Source: Pseudomonas sp. GGS8 (GTDB taxonomy: Bacteria; Pseudomonadota; Gammaproteobacteria; Pseudomonadales; Pseudomonadaceae). From it: a stretch of 64,000 nt of DNA. The notes beneath the pieces were generated by a model. The model was not told the origin of the DNA. It searched no databases and saw only the letters and a list, made by a program, of their open reading frames with translations. The first letter of the stretch is position 1. Each line of letters starts with the position of its first letter. The position numbers and the translations under genes are program-made. This document shows positions 17,176 to 26,089 of this stretch, one piece after another. The stretch is from contig NZ_JALJWF010000001.1 of the NCBI RefSeq assembly GCF_024168645.1, positions 4,095,501 to 4,159,500 on the forward strand, read 5' to 3'.

Positions 17176-17495
17176 TGAAGGTGTTTTTTTTGAATCGGCG
17201 CGCCAGCAGTCGCATGGTGCTGGTGCTTCTGGTTTTTTGCTCGGTGGCTGCGGCCCGCGACCTGGATCAGGACGCAGCCCTGCGCCTGCGCCAACAGGGC
17301 GTGATCCTGCCGCTGGAGCAGCTCTTGCAGCAAGCGCTGGACCGCTATCCCGGGGCCAAGTTGCTGGAAGCCGAGCTTGAAGAAAAACACGACGTCTATG
17401 TTTATGAAGTCGAGCTGCTGACCACCGAAGGTGTGGTGCACGAACTGGACTTCGACGCCACCACCGGCGATTTATTGAAAGACAAGGAAGATTGA
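17175..17495 (+). CDS. PepSY-domain periplasmic protein 2
   Basis: A 106-residue exported protein, paralogous to its neighbour: both have RDL-x-DEAL/DAAL-x-LR near the mature N-terminus and a PepSY core ending in LDFDATTGDLLKD. The signal peptide covers about residues 1-26 (VLVLLVFCSVAAA). The ATG lies inside the TAATG overlap with the preceding gene, giving translational coupling. The response regulator starts 3 bp after its stop. Confidence 0.88.
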   Translation: MKVFFLNRRASSRMVLVLLVFCSVAAARDLDQDAALRLRQQGVILPLEQLLQQALDRYPGAKLLEAELEEKHDVYVYEVELLTTEGVVHELDFDATTGDLLKDKED

Positions 17496-17498
17496 CCG

Positions 17499-18167
17499 AT
17501 GCGTTTGCTCCTGGTGGAAGACCACGTGCCGCTGGCCGATGAATTAATGGCCGGCCTTAACCGGCAGGGTTACGCCGTGGACTGGCTGGCCGACGGTCGC
17601 GATGCGGTGTACCAGGGCAGCAGTGAGCCTTATGACCTGATCATCCTTGATCTCGGCCTGCCGGGTTTGCCGGGGCTCGAGGTGCTGGCGCAGTGGCGGG
17701 CCGATGGCCTCGCGACGCCGGTGCTGATCCTGACGGCGCGCGGTTCCTGGGCCGAACGGATCGAAGGCCTCAAGGCCGGCGCCGACGATTACCTGAGCAA
17801 ACCCTTCCACCCGGAAGAACTGCACCTGCGCATCCAGGCGTTGTTGCGCCGCTCCCACGGCCAGGTCAATCAACCGACGCTCAAGGCTGCCGGGCTGCAT
17901 CTGGATGAAGGTCGTCAGTGCGTGACCCGCGATGGCGCCGACATCCAGCTCACCGCCGCGGAATTCCGCCTGCTGCGCTATTTCATGCTGCATCCCGAAC
18001 AGATCCTTTCCAAAAGCCATCTCGCCGAACACCTCTACGACGGTGAAACCGAGCGCGACTCCAACGTGCTTGAAGTCCACGTCAACCATCTGCGACGCAA
18101 GCTCGGCCGCAGCGTGATCGAAACCCGTCGCGGCCAGGGTTACCTGTTCGGCGGGCAAGCCCAGTGA
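17499..18167 (+). CDS. bqsR: OmpR-family response regulator, BqsR/CarR-like
   Basis: A 222-residue regulator. The receiver domain has acidic residues Glu7 and Asp8, phosphoacceptor Asp51 (IILDLGLPG) and the conserved Lys in LSKPFHP. It is joined to an OmpR winged helix (about 130-220, ending RRGQGYLFG). It is preceded by AAGGAAG. The kinase starts inside its stop codon (GTGA). The gene order PepSY-PepSY-regulator-kinase followed by a transporter and a Cache chemoreceptor parallels the PA2659-PA2652 region of P. aeruginosa, where bqsRS (carRS) respond to Fe(II) or Ca2+. The symbol is inferred from this order and overall similarity. Confidence 0.8.
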   Translation: MRLLLVEDHVPLADELMAGLNRQGYAVDWLADGRDAVYQGSSEPYDLIILDLGLPGLPGLEVLAQWRADGLATPVLILTARGSWAERIEGLKAGADDYLSKPFHPEELHLRIQALLRRSHGQVNQPTLKAAGLHLDEGRQCVTRDGADIQLTAAEFRLLRYFMLHPEQILSKSHLAEHLYDGETERDSNVLEVHVNHLRRKLGRSVIETRRGQGYLFGGQAQ

Positions 18168-19477
18168 AGTCGATCCAGCGCCGTTTGAGTCTGGGCCTGA
18201 TCAGCGTGATGGTGATCGTCGGCCTGGTGCTGGCGCAAACCAGCCTGTGGCTGTTCGAAATCGGTTTGCAGCGCTACCTCGAAGCCGGGTTGCGCAACGA
18301 CAGCGAAAATCTGTTGGTGGCGCTGGTACGTGGCCCGCAGGGGTTGCAGCTGGATGAGCGGCATCTGTCGCCGGCCTATCAGCGACCGTTTTCCGGGCAC
18401 TACTTTCGTATCGACTTTGCCGACAGCCATTGGCGCTCCCGCTCGCTATGGGATCAGGACCTGCCGCGGCTCGAACACCCGGGCCTGAACAGCAACCTGC
18501 AACTAGGGCCGGAAGGGCAACAATTGCTGGTGCTGCGCTCGGACTACCGGCGGCTGGGGCAGGCGATTTCTATCAGCGTCGCCCAGGACTACACCCCAGT
18601 GCGCGAGAGTTTCTGTCGCATGCAGCAGCTCGGTCTGGGGTTGGGGCTGGCGGGGTTGTTGCTGATTTTGCTGTTGCAACGGATCACCGTGCACCGTGCC
18701 TTGCGCCCGCTGGAAAAGGCCCGCGAGCAAATCGCCCAGTTGCAGCAGGGCCAGCGCTCGCAACTCGACGAAGCCGTGCCGGTGGAGCTGGAGCCGCTGG
18801 TGGCGCAGATCAACCATTTGCTGGCTCACACCGAAGACAGCCTCAAGCGCTCGCGCAATGCGTTGGGTAACTTGGGTCATGCGTTGAAAACACCGTTGGC
18901 GGTGTTGTTGAGCCTGGCTTCAAATGAAAAACTCGATGCTCACCCCGAACTGCGCAAAGTCATGCAGGCGCAACTGGAACAGGTCCAGCAACGACTCAAT
19001 CGCGAACTCAACCGCGCCCGATTATCCGGCGATGCGTTGCCGGGGGCGCTGTTTGATTGCGATGCCGAGCTGCCGGGGTTGCTGGCCACGTTGAACATGA
19101 TTCACGGCGAACACCTCGACCTGAGCTACCGCGCACCGACCGGTTTGCAACTGCCGTGGGATCGCGAAGATCTGCTGGAGTTGCTGGGCAACCTGCTGGA
19201 CAACGCCTGCAAATGGGCGGATGCGGAGGTTCGGTTAAGCGTGGTTGAAACGGCTGAAGGTTTTCAGTTGAGCGTGGAAGACGATGGGCCGGGGATTCCC
19301 GAAGATCAGCGCGATCAGGTGTTCAGCCGCGGTACACGGCTCGATGAGCAGACCGATGGGCATGGGCTGGGATTGGGCATCGTGCGCGACATCGTCGACA
19401 CATGGGGCGGTGTGTTGAGGCTGGAGGACAGCGAGTGGGGCGGGTTGAAAGTGATGATCGAACTGCCCAAACGCTGA
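18164..19477 (+). CDS. bqsS: Sensor histidine kinase, BqsS/CarS-like
   Basis: A 437-residue inner-membrane kinase. It has TM1 (about 9-31), a periplasmic domain (about 32-153), TM2 (about 155-172), a HAMP-like linker, a dimerisation helix with His239 in [10 protein letters not shown], and an ATPase domain with [18 protein letters not shown] and GHGLGLGIV. Start GTG 18164 overlaps the regulator stop. P. aeruginosa BqsS is reported to use a periplasmic RExxE for ferrous iron; this protein has RESFC at 148-152 and no RExxE, so its signal may differ. The assignment rests on gene order. Confidence 0.8.
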   Translation: MKSIQRRLSLGLISVMVIVGLVLAQTSLWLFEIGLQRYLEAGLRNDSENLLVALVRGPQGLQLDERHLSPAYQRPFSGHYFRIDFADSHWRSRSLWDQDLPRLEHPGLNSNLQLGPEGQQLLVLRSDYRRLGQAISISVAQDYTPVRESFCRMQQLGLGLGLAGLLLILLLQRITVHRALRPLEKAREQIAQLQQGQRSQLDEAVPVELEPLVAQINHLLAHTEDSLKRSRNALGNLGHALKTPLAVLLSLASNEKLDAHPELRKVMQAQLEQVQQRLNRELNRARLSGDALPGALFDCDAELPGLLATLNMIHGEHLDLSYRAPTGLQLPWDREDLLELLGNLLDNACKWADAEVRLSVVETAEGFQLSVEDDGPGIPEDQRDQVFSRGTRLDEQTDGHGLGLGIVRDIVDTWGGVLRLEDSEWGGLKVMIELPKR

Positions 19478-19839
19478 CATCTGTCTGAAAGCCCGTGCTT
19501 AACCTGTGGGAGCGGGCTTGCCCGCGAAGACGGCAGCACAGTCGACATCGATGCCGCCTGACACAACGCCATCGCGGGCAAGCCCACTCTCACAGTGGTT
19601 TTGTGTTGACTGCAAATGCTGCGGCCAACTGCTAACCCTGTGCACGCGTTCTTTCTGAAACACAGCAACCACGACTGCTACGCAGGCTTCGCCAACTGCT
19701 TCAAAGGGTGGTGTGCGCTTTGACAAGGGGGTGATGCTGCGGCAAAGTGCGCGCCCTCTAATAAGACCCTCTCTTTAATCCGCTGGCGGCGCTTATGCGC
19801 ACTGCCGGCCGGACTCTTTCCGCTTGCCTTGAGGTAACG
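19478..19839. other. Intergenic region with one REP pair
   Basis: The space holds a REP pair at 19503-19595 (CCTGTGGGAGCGGGCTTGCC and a slightly degenerate partner) and then about 240 bp leading to the transporter. A TAATAAG box near 19758 and TTGACA at 19719 are promoter-like words without clean spacing. I see no gene. Confidence 0.6.
19503..19595. repeat. REP pair
   Basis: The left unit CCTGTGGGAGCGGGCTTGCC is opposed by a right unit reading CGCGGGCAAGCCCACTCTCA, with two arm mismatches. It lies between the kinase and transporter genes, which run the same way. Confidence 0.78.
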
Positions 19840-21159
19840 ATGATTAATGCAGTAATTGCCGCGGTCGGCATCATGCTGATACTCAGCCTGTCCCGCGTGC
19901 ATGTAGTGATTGCGCTGATTGTGGGCGCGCTGGTCGGTGGCTTGACCGGTGGTCTGGGGATCGATGCGACACTCAAAGCCTTCAACAGCGGCCTCGGCGG
20001 CGGGGCGACGGTGGCGTTGTCCTACGCCTTGCTCGGCGCGTTCGCCGTGGCCATCGCCAAGTCCGGCCTGGCCCATGCCCTGGCGGACAAAGCCCTGGCC
20101 CTGGTCGATCGCCAGCACGCCAACGGCGGCGGCCATGTCAAATGGCTGCTGATCGGCCTGCTATGGGTGGTGGCCATCGCCTCGCAAAACATTTTGCCGA
20201 TTCATATCGCCTTTATCCCGTTGCTGGTGCCGCCTCTTTTATATGTGCTGACCAAACTGCAACTGGACCGCCGGTTAATCGCCTGCGTCATTACCTTCGG
20301 TCTGATCACCCCATACATGTTCCTGCCCGTGGGCTTCGGCAACATCTTCCTCAATGAAATCCTGCTGGCCAACGTCGCCCGTAGCGGCGTGGACATCAGC
20401 GGCATCAACGTCACCCATGCCATGGGCATTCCGGCGCTGGGCATGGTGTTTGGCCTCGCGGCAGCGTTCATCAGCTACCGTAAGAAGCGTGTCTACGACC
20501 TGGAAAAGATCGAGCAGGTCGAACAGGTCGCGGTGCAGTACAACCCCTTGAGCCTGATGGTCGCCGGCCTGGCGATTGCTGCCGCGTTCATTATTCAGAT
20601 GCTGCTGGATTCGATGATTATCGGGGCACTGGCGGGCTTCCTGATCTTTTCGGCGTCGGGCATCGTCAAGTGGCGTGAAACCGATGACCTGTTCACCGAA
20701 GGCATGAAAATGATGGCGATGATCGGTTTCATCATGATCGCCGCGTCCGGGTTTGCCGAAGTGATGAAAGCCACCGGTCATGTGCAGACGCTGGTGGAAT
20801 CCTCGGCCTCGTGGATCGACCACAGCAAAGGCATCGGTGCGCTGTTGATGTTGCTGGTGGGACTGTTGGTGACCATGGGCATCGGCTCGTCGTTTTCCAC
20901 GGTACCGATTCTGGCGACGATTTTCGTGCCGTTGTGCGTGCAACTGGGCTTCAGCCCGATCGCCATCGTGTGCATCGTCGGCACGGCCGGCGCGTTGGGC
21001 GATGCTGGTTCACCGGCGTCGGACTCGACCCTGGGCCCGACCTCGGGTCTGAACATCGACGGCCAGCATCACCATATCTGGGACACCGTGGTCCCGACCT
21101 TCCTGCACTACAACCTGCCATTGCTGGCGTTCGGTTGGGTGGCCGCGATGGTTCTGTAA
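19840..21159 (+). CDS. NhaC/YuiF-like Na+/H+ antiporter family transporter
   Basis: A 439-residue inner-membrane permease with about 11-12 hydrophobic segments. Its conserved parts are [26 protein letters not shown] near the N-terminus and [25 protein letters not shown] near the C-terminus, diagnostic of the putative amino-acid or Na+/H+ antiporter family that includes B. subtilis YuiF (linked to histidine). ATG 19840 has GAGG upstream; the frame is open 15 codons further. It sits between a BqsRS-like system and a chemoreceptor, as PA2653 does in P. aeruginosa. Confidence 0.85.
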   Translation: MINAVIAAVGIMLILSLSRVHVVIALIVGALVGGLTGGLGIDATLKAFNSGLGGGATVALSYALLGAFAVAIAKSGLAHALADKALALVDRQHANGGGHVKWLLIGLLWVVAIASQNILPIHIAFIPLLVPPLLYVLTKLQLDRRLIACVITFGLITPYMFLPVGFGNIFLNEILLANVARSGVDISGINVTHAMGIPALGMVFGLAAAFISYRKKRVYDLEKIEQVEQVAVQYNPLSLMVAGLAIAAAFIIQMLLDSMIIGALAGFLIFSASGIVKWRETDDLFTEGMKMMAMIGFIMIAASGFAEVMKATGHVQTLVESSASWIDHSKGIGALLMLLVGLLVTMGIGSSFSTVPILATIFVPLCVQLGFSPIAIVCIVGTAGALGDAGSPASDSTLGPTSGLNIDGQHHHIWDTVVPTFLHYNLPLLAFGWVAAMVL

Positions 21160-21171
21160 CCATATTTACCC

Positions 21172-21261
21172 TGTGGGAGCGTGGCTTGCCCGCGATGAAC
21201 GATTACGCGGTGTGCCTGATAAACCGCGGCGCCTGAATCGCGGGCAAGCCACGCTCCCACA
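21172..21261. repeat. REP pair (GTGGCTTGCCCGCGA variant)
   Basis: TGTGGGAGCGTGGCTTGCCC on the left is matched by its reverse complement GGGCAAGCCACGCTCCCACA on the right. A TACGCGGTGTGCC/ACCGCGGCGCC inner stretch lies between. It occupies the space between the transporter and chemoreceptor. Confidence 0.82.
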
Positions 21262-21338
21262 AGGACCTTGTTCAACTTTTGATCTGGCCTGCCGTTATAG
21301 CCTTTAACCACGCCAACAAAATCAAAAGAGTGAACGTC

Positions 21339-23021
21339 ATGCGCATGAGCCTGAAGGCCAAAGTCCTGTCCCTTGCCGTCCTCCCGGTGTTGCTCTTTGC
21401 GCTGGTCATCAGCCTGACCACGCTGTTCATCCTGCAGGAACAGGCCCGCAAGGAAGTCGAGGAAACCCGTCAGCGTCTGCTCAGCGACGCCAAAGCGACC
21501 CTGCAAAGCTACGTTGCCGTGGCCATGACCACGATCAAACCGCTCTACGACGCGGCCGCCCCCGGCGATGATGCGGCGCGGGCGCAGGTGATCAAGTTGC
21601 TGTCGAGCATCACCTACGGCAAGGACGGCTACTTCTTCGGCTACGACTCCAACACTGTGCGCCTGTTCAAGGCCAACAGCCCCGAAGGCGTGGGCCAGAG
21701 CTTCAAGGACAACCGCGACCCGAACGGCGTTTACGTCAACCGCGACCTGGTGAAAGTCGCCAAGGACGGGACCCACTACCTGCAATACAGCTCGCCACTG
21801 CCCGGTAACACCCAAGTGCAGGTGCCCAAGCTCGGCTACACCGAATACCTGCCGAAGTGGGACATGGCGTTCGGCACCTCGGTCAACCTCGACGGCATCG
21901 AAGCGCAAGTGGCGCTGGTCGAGATCAAGGTCCAGGAACGCATGCAAGGCGTGGTGCTGAGCATTGTCGGGGTTGCCGTGGTGGTGCTGCTGGTGATCGC
22001 CGCAGTCGGGATGCTGCTGGCCAATACCATTTTGCGTCCGCTGAACCTGATGAAAGCCAACCTCGACGACATCGCGGCGGGCGAGGGCGACCTGACCCGG
22101 CGCCTGACCATCACCAGTCAGGATGAACTCGGCGAACTGGCCGGCTCGTTCAACCGTTTCGTCGACAAGATCCACGGCCTGGTACGGCAGATTACTGAAA
22201 TGACCTCGCAACTGACCGGTCTGGTGAATCAGGTCTCCGATCAGGCCCAACGCTCGGATCAGGCCATGGAGCGCCAGCGTCACGAGACCGATCAGGTGGC
22301 CACGGCGATCAACCAAATGTCGGCGGCGGCCCAGGAAGTGGCCAAGAGCGCGCAAAACGCCGCGGTCGCTGCCCAACAGACCGACGAAGAAGGCCAGGCC
22401 GCCAAGCGCGTGGTGGCCGGCAGCATCGTGAAGATTCATGCGTTGGTGACCGATATTCGCAGCAGCGGTGCGTCCCTCGATAGCTTGCAAAAAGACGTGT
22501 CGTCAATTGTCAGCGTCCTCGGGGTGATCCGTTCGATTGCCGAGCAGACCAACCTGCTGGCGCTCAACGCCGCGATTGAAGCGGCCCGCGCCGGTGAGGC
22601 CGGGCGTGGTTTTGCGGTGGTCGCCGACGAAGTGCGGGCGCTGGCCAGTCGTACGCAAATCAGCACTCAGGAAATCCAGGGCATGATCGACCGCTTGCAG
22701 GCCGGCACCCAATCGGCGGTCGAGTCCATGCGCCGCTCCAGCGAGGCCGGCGACGGCACCTCGGCCCAGGCCAACGAAGCCGGGGCGTCGCTGGACGCCA
22801 TGGCCCAACTGATCGGCACCATCAACTCGATGAACGCGCAGATCGCCAGCGCCGCCGAAGAGCAAACTGCCGTGGCTGAAGAGATCAACCGCAGCGTGCA
22901 CCAGATCGCCGTGGCGGTAGACAGCGTCGCCGACGAAACCCAGCGTGGCGCGCAAACCTCACGCAGCCTGGCCGATCTCGGTCAGCGCCTGGGGCAACTG
23001 GTCGGGCAATTCCGTATTTGA
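21339..23021 (+). CDS. Methyl-accepting chemotaxis protein with Cache_2 sensor domain
   Basis: A 560-residue chemoreceptor. It has TM1 (about 10-30), a periplasmic single-Cache (sCache_2-like) domain with [17 protein letters not shown] and [16 protein letters not shown]2 (about 205-230), HAMP ([15 protein letters not shown]), and a signalling domain with the conserved tip [19 protein letters not shown]. The P. aeruginosa neighbour in the equivalent place, PA2652 (CtpM), is a malate receptor with the same domain type, so an organic acid ligand is plausible but unproven. ATG 21339 follows AAGAG. Confidence 0.92.
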   Translation: MRMSLKAKVLSLAVLPVLLFALVISLTTLFILQEQARKEVEETRQRLLSDAKATLQSYVAVAMTTIKPLYDAAAPGDDAARAQVIKLLSSITYGKDGYFFGYDSNTVRLFKANSPEGVGQSFKDNRDPNGVYVNRDLVKVAKDGTHYLQYSSPLPGNTQVQVPKLGYTEYLPKWDMAFGTSVNLDGIEAQVALVEIKVQERMQGVVLSIVGVAVVVLLVIAAVGMLLANTILRPLNLMKANLDDIAAGEGDLTRRLTITSQDELGELAGSFNRFVDKIHGLVRQITEMTSQLTGLVNQVSDQAQRSDQAMERQRHETDQVATAINQMSAAAQEVAKSAQNAAVAAQQTDEEGQAAKRVVAGSIVKIHALVTDIRSSGASLDSLQKDVSSIVSVLGVIRSIAEQTNLLALNAAIEAARAGEAGRGFAVVADEVRALASRTQISTQEIQGMIDRLQAGTQSAVESMRRSSEAGDGTSAQANEAGASLDAMAQLIGTINSMNAQIASAAEEQTAVAEEINRSVHQIAVAVDSVADETQRGAQTSRSLADLGQRLGQLVGQFRI

Positions 23022-23369
23022 TGGATGTTGCTTGTGGTGGGGGGCGTGGTTAGGGGGCTAATGTGGCGAGGGGGCTTGCCCCGTTGGGTTGCGAAGCGAC
23101 CCTGGAACCAGTCTCCGCGACTCTTCAGATAGAACTCATGTACCGGTTTTACGACTGCTGCGCAGCCGAACGGGGCGATGCGGCGTTCCGACAAGCCCCC
23201 TCGCCACAGGGCGGTATTCGTCCATAAGTGGCAACATCGCGACTACCCTCAATAGTAAGCGAACACCGTCCAGGCATCTGTTTGAACCAGTTTCTGCAAC
23301 GGGCGGTCATTTGCTTCAGGTGCCGCGCACCCGCGGTACCCGGACGACCATAACCATGGAGTCAGACTC
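23022..23369. other. Intergenic region before the metallothionein gene
   Basis: Most of it is the long dyad element at 23062-23210. The remaining 159 bp lead to the metallothionein gene and contain a GGTACC-centred dyad (CCGCGGTACCCGG) near 23330. No gene is seen. Confidence 0.6.
23062..23210. repeat. Long dyad element (copy B)
   Basis: About 149 bp bounded by TGTGGCGAGGGGGCTTGCCC and its complement. The left inner hairpin is GGGTTGC-GAA-GCGACCC. The right inner hairpin, read on the minus strand, is CGGCTGC-GCA-GCAGTCG. It shares the GATGCGGCGTTCCGA insert with copy A. Its centre differs completely from the other copies. Confidence 0.85.
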
Positions 23370-23528
23370 ATGAACGACGGTACCTGCGACTGCCCGAAAT
23401 GCTCCTGCAAACTGGGTGAACACCCCATCGTGCGTCACGGTAAGCACTATTGCTGTGAAGGCTGCGCCAAACATCATGAACACGGCGAAGAATGCTCCAC
23501 CAAAGGCTGCAAGTGTGCCAAGCACTGA
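23370..23528 (+). CDS. Small bacterial metallothionein
   Basis: A 52-residue cysteine-rich protein, MNDGTCDCPKCSCKLGEH onward, with ten cysteines at 6, 8, 11, 13, 28, 29, 32, 42, 47 and 49 and several histidines. The arrangement CxCxxCxC, then YCCEGC, then ECxxxxCKC matches Pseudomonas metallothioneins (BmtA/SmtA family), which bind Zn or Cd. Many Pseudomonas homologues continue with an acidic tail; this one stops right after CKCAKH. GGAG is 8 bases before the ATG and a terminator follows 15 bp after the stop. Confidence 0.92.
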   Translation: MNDGTCDCPKCSCKLGEHPIVRHGKHYCCEGCAKHHEHGEECSTKGCKCAKH

Positions 23529-23542
23529 CTGTTTCAGGCAAA

Positions 23543-23569
23543 AAAGTGGAGCCTCAGCGGCTCCACTTT
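23543..23569 (+). terminator. Rho-independent terminator of the metallothionein gene
   Basis: AAAGTGGAGCC (23543-23553) and GGCTCCACTTT (23559-23569) form an 11-bp perfect stem with a 5-base loop, flanked by A and T runs. Confidence 0.8.
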
Positions 23570-23600
23570 CAGTTTGAATAGTGACCCTCCCTTTCAAAGC

Positions 23601-23828
23601 TCATTTCGCCGGTCGCCAGGTCACGTTCTCGACGCCGAATTTCTCCGCCAGCGGTTTACTGGTCTTTTGCACCCGCTCACGGCCAAAACGCGGGATCCGG
23701 CCGACTCCGGCGTCGCAACTTGCCCAGTGCCAAGCCTCTGCATTGTCCATTTTGTCCAGGCGAATAATGAAAGACTTGGGCTTGCCGTGAAGGGTGTATT
23801 CAATGACGAAAAGTTTTGCATTGTTCAT
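23601..23828 (-). CDS. Small conserved Pseudomonas protein (DUF6555-like)
   Basis: A 75-residue protein beginning NNAKLFVIEYTLHGKPKSF with the central segment DNAEAWHWASCDAGV and ending VENVTWRPAK. It is a well-conserved small Pseudomonas protein that I recall as DUF6555; its function is unknown. There is no signal peptide or membrane segment, and it looks like a small globular cytoplasmic protein. It converges on the metallothionein terminator and is divergent from the AraC gene at 23975. Confidence 0.78.
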   Translation of the reverse strand: MNNAKLFVIEYTLHGKPKSFIIRLDKMDNAEAWHWASCDAGVGRIPRFGRERVQKTSKPLAEKFGVENVTWRPAK

Positions 23829-23974
23829 AAAGCCTGTATTCCTCCCTGTTGTAATAGAAGGATCGCAAGGCGCGCGAAAAATTCCGTCGGATTGTCAGTC
23901 GGTTACAGTGACTGGCGACATGCCACACGCCTCGTTACCATGGAGTTTTTCCGCCCCCCCAATGATCCTAGCTT

Positions 23975-24763
23975 ATGGCCAAGGCCGCACCGCCTGATTT
24001 GAGCGATACCGACGTGCCCGTGCAACCGCTGGCACGTACTTACCCGCGTGGGTTGTATATCGAGCCTCATGAGCACGTCTGGGGCCAGTTGCTGTACGCG
24101 ATGAGCGGCGTGATGTGGGTCGAGACACCCCATGAAGCGCTGGTGGTGCCGCCGCAACGGGCGGTCTGGCTGCCGCCGGGTGTGCCGCACGGGATTCGCG
24201 TGGTCTCTGACTTGCAGATGCGCAACATCTACCTGCGACCGTCATTGGCGGCGACGCTGGACGACAGTGTGCAAGTGATTGAAGTCGGCGGCTTGCTGCG
24301 CGAACTGATCGTCGGGCTGGTGGAACAAGGCGACGACGGTGCCCCGGATTATTACGACGCGCTGGTCGGCCTGGCCTTGCTGGAACTCAAGCGCGCCCGG
24401 CGTTCATTGCTGAAAATCCCGTTGCCGGACGATTCCGACCGGCGGCTGATGAACTTGTGTCAGGCGGTCATGGCGTCACCGTCGCTGGACATCTCCTTTG
24501 AGCAACACGCCGAAAATGCCGGTGCCAGCGTGCGTACCCTGGCGCGGCTGTTCAAGGACGGTTTGGGCATGGGTTTCGCCGAGTGGCGGCGGCAGGTGCA
24601 ACTGGCGACTGCGGCGGCTGAATTGATTCAGGGCGTTCCGGTCAGCGCGATTGCCCGGGAACTGGGTTATTCGCCGAGCAGTTTCAGTGACATGTTCCGT
24701 CGGGAACTGGGCGTCGCGCCCTCGCAGTTTTGCGCGAGCCCGCGTGGGGGCTCAGGCGCGTAA
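23975..24763 (+). CDS. AraC-family transcriptional regulator with cupin domain
   Basis: A 262-residue regulator with an N-terminal cupin (IEPHEHVWGQLLYAMSGVM, about 26-44; WLPPGVPHGI) and two C-terminal helix-turn-helix motifs (AGASVRTLARLFKDGLG; ELGYSPSSFSDMFRRELG). The pattern matches the NimR-type family that often controls a neighbouring transport or redox gene. The XapX gene and the quinone-oxidoreductase gene follow on the same strand and are possible targets. The ribosome site before the ATG is weak. Confidence 0.9.
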   Translation: MAKAAPPDLSDTDVPVQPLARTYPRGLYIEPHEHVWGQLLYAMSGVMWVETPHEALVVPPQRAVWLPPGVPHGIRVVSDLQMRNIYLRPSLAATLDDSVQVIEVGGLLRELIVGLVEQGDDGAPDYYDALVGLALLELKRARRSLLKIPLPDDSDRRLMNLCQAVMASPSLDISFEQHAENAGASVRTLARLFKDGLGMGFAEWRRQVQLATAAAELIQGVPVSAIARELGYSPSSFSDMFRRELGVAPSQFCASPRGGSGA

Positions 24764-24858
24764 AAACGTTTTGGCCGACATTCAGAAGTACTTGGCCGAC
24801 GTCCGTGGCGACCTCTCTCTAGACTCTGCGCATACCCCCTTATGCCACGGAGTCTGTC

Positions 24859-25032
24859 ATGAACTACGTTATCTCATTGGGTATCGGTCTGGGCGTCGGC
24901 CTGCTCTATGGCGCGCTGGATTTTCGTTCCCCCGCACCACCGGCCATCGCGCTGGTGGGCCTGCTGGGCATGCTCGCCGGTGAGCAGTTGTGGCCCTTGG
25001 GCCGGCAACTGGTGGCGGGCTGGATCTCCTGA
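24859..25032 (+). CDS. XapX-domain small membrane protein
   Basis: A 57-residue protein with two hydrophobic helices (about 4-20 and 27-42) and the XapX landmarks GIGLGVGLLYGALDFRSPAP-PAIALVGLLGMLAGE. The family is small, membrane-bound and of unknown function. In Pseudomonas it is often found beside AraC or LysR regulators and oxidoreductases. CACGGAG stands 8 bp before the ATG. The oxidoreductase begins 29 bp later, so they may be co-transcribed. Confidence 0.88.
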   Translation: MNYVISLGIGLGVGLLYGALDFRSPAPPAIALVGLLGMLAGEQLWPLGRQLVAGWIS

Positions 25033-25061
25033 AACCTCTTGTCCATTTGGTGAAAATGCCC

Positions 25062-26018
25062 ATGAAAGCACTGCAATTCGACAAAACCGGCGACCTCTCG
25101 GCCCTGCGCTACGTTGAGGTGCCCACCCCCGTTCCCGGCACCGACGAAGTGCTGGTCCAGATCAAGGCGGCGGGCCTCAATCCCAGTGATGTGAAAAACG
25201 TACTGGGGCGCTTTCCCTACACCACGTTGCCACGGATCCCAGGCCGTGATTTCGCCGGCATCGTCGTCGAAGGCCCACAGACGCTGATCGGCCAGGAAGT
25301 CTGGGGCACCGGCCGGGAGCTGGGCTTCTTTGCCGACGGTTCCCACGCGCAATTCGTCAAACTGCCGGCCAATGGCGTGGCCTTGAAGCCGACACACTTG
25401 AGTTTTGCCCAGGCTGCCAGCCTTGGTGTGCCGTACACCACGGCGTGGGATGCGCTGGAACGCAGCCTTGTGACGGCCGGCACGCGATTGTTGGTCATCG
25501 GCGGTGGGGCGGTGGGCAGCGCGGCGTTGGCGCTGGCAAAAGTCCGGGGCGCCCAAGTGCTGGCGGCGGCGCGGCGGCCGGAGCAGGTCAAGGATTTGCA
25601 GGCTCAGGGTTATCAGACGCTGCAACTGGATAAACCTGAGGACTTGGGCGCACAGGTCGGCGCCGTGTATGCCGGCGGTGCCGACGTGATCTTCGACACC
25701 ACCGGTTTCTGGCTACCGGCCTCGGTCCCGGCGTTGGCCGCGTTCGGCCGCATCGCCATCATCGCCGCGCCGGCGGATGGGCATGTGCAATTGCCGGCCC
25801 TGGCGCTGTATCGCAAGGGCGGTTCGGTGGTGGGGATCAATTCGTTGTTGTACGGGGTTCAGGCGTGTGCCGCGATGCTCGAACAGTTCGGCACGTTTTT
25901 CGATCAGGGCCTGTTGCCGTTGCCGGAAGGGTTAGTTGAATCGCCGTTGGCCGAGGGGGTGGAACGGTATGCCGAGGTGAATCAGGGCAGCGGCGACAAG
26001 GTGATTTTGTTGCCGTAA
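25062..26018 (+). CDS. Quinone-oxidoreductase-like medium-chain dehydrogenase
   Basis: A 318-residue MDR-superfamily protein. The N-terminal GroES-like domain (GLNPSDVKNVLG, PGRDFAGIVV) lacks the zinc-binding Cys-His set. The NADPH-binding Rossmann segment is LLVIGGGAVGSAALALAKVRGAQV (about 143-166). It probably reduces quinones or other electrophilic carbonyls in the cytoplasm. ATG 25062 is the likely start; an in-frame ATG two codons earlier cannot be excluded. It follows an AraC regulator and an XapX gene on the same strand. Confidence 0.88.
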   Translation: MKALQFDKTGDLSALRYVEVPTPVPGTDEVLVQIKAAGLNPSDVKNVLGRFPYTTLPRIPGRDFAGIVVEGPQTLIGQEVWGTGRELGFFADGSHAQFVKLPANGVALKPTHLSFAQAASLGVPYTTAWDALERSLVTAGTRLLVIGGGAVGSAALALAKVRGAQVLAAARRPEQVKDLQAQGYQTLQLDKPEDLGAQVGAVYAGGADVIFDTTGFWLPASVPALAAFGRIAIIAAPADGHVQLPALALYRKGGSVVGINSLLYGVQACAAMLEQFGTFFDQGLLPLPEGLVESPLAEGVERYAEVNQGSGDKVILLP

Positions 26019-26089
26019 ACAGTCGACATTCAGGTTGAATGTTCAGGCCCTATCGCGAGCCTGCTCGCGATGACGGCCTGAAGCCGAAC

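Noticed and set aside
18602..18620. RExxE iron-sensing motif in the sensor kinase
   Set aside because: The periplasmic sequence reads RESFC; the last position is Cys, not Glu, so the motif is not met.
24990..25061. Longer N-terminus for the quinone oxidoreductase, overlapping XapX
   Set aside because: The extra residues are in another frame of the XapX gene, have no family similarity, and the family N-terminus begins MKALQF.
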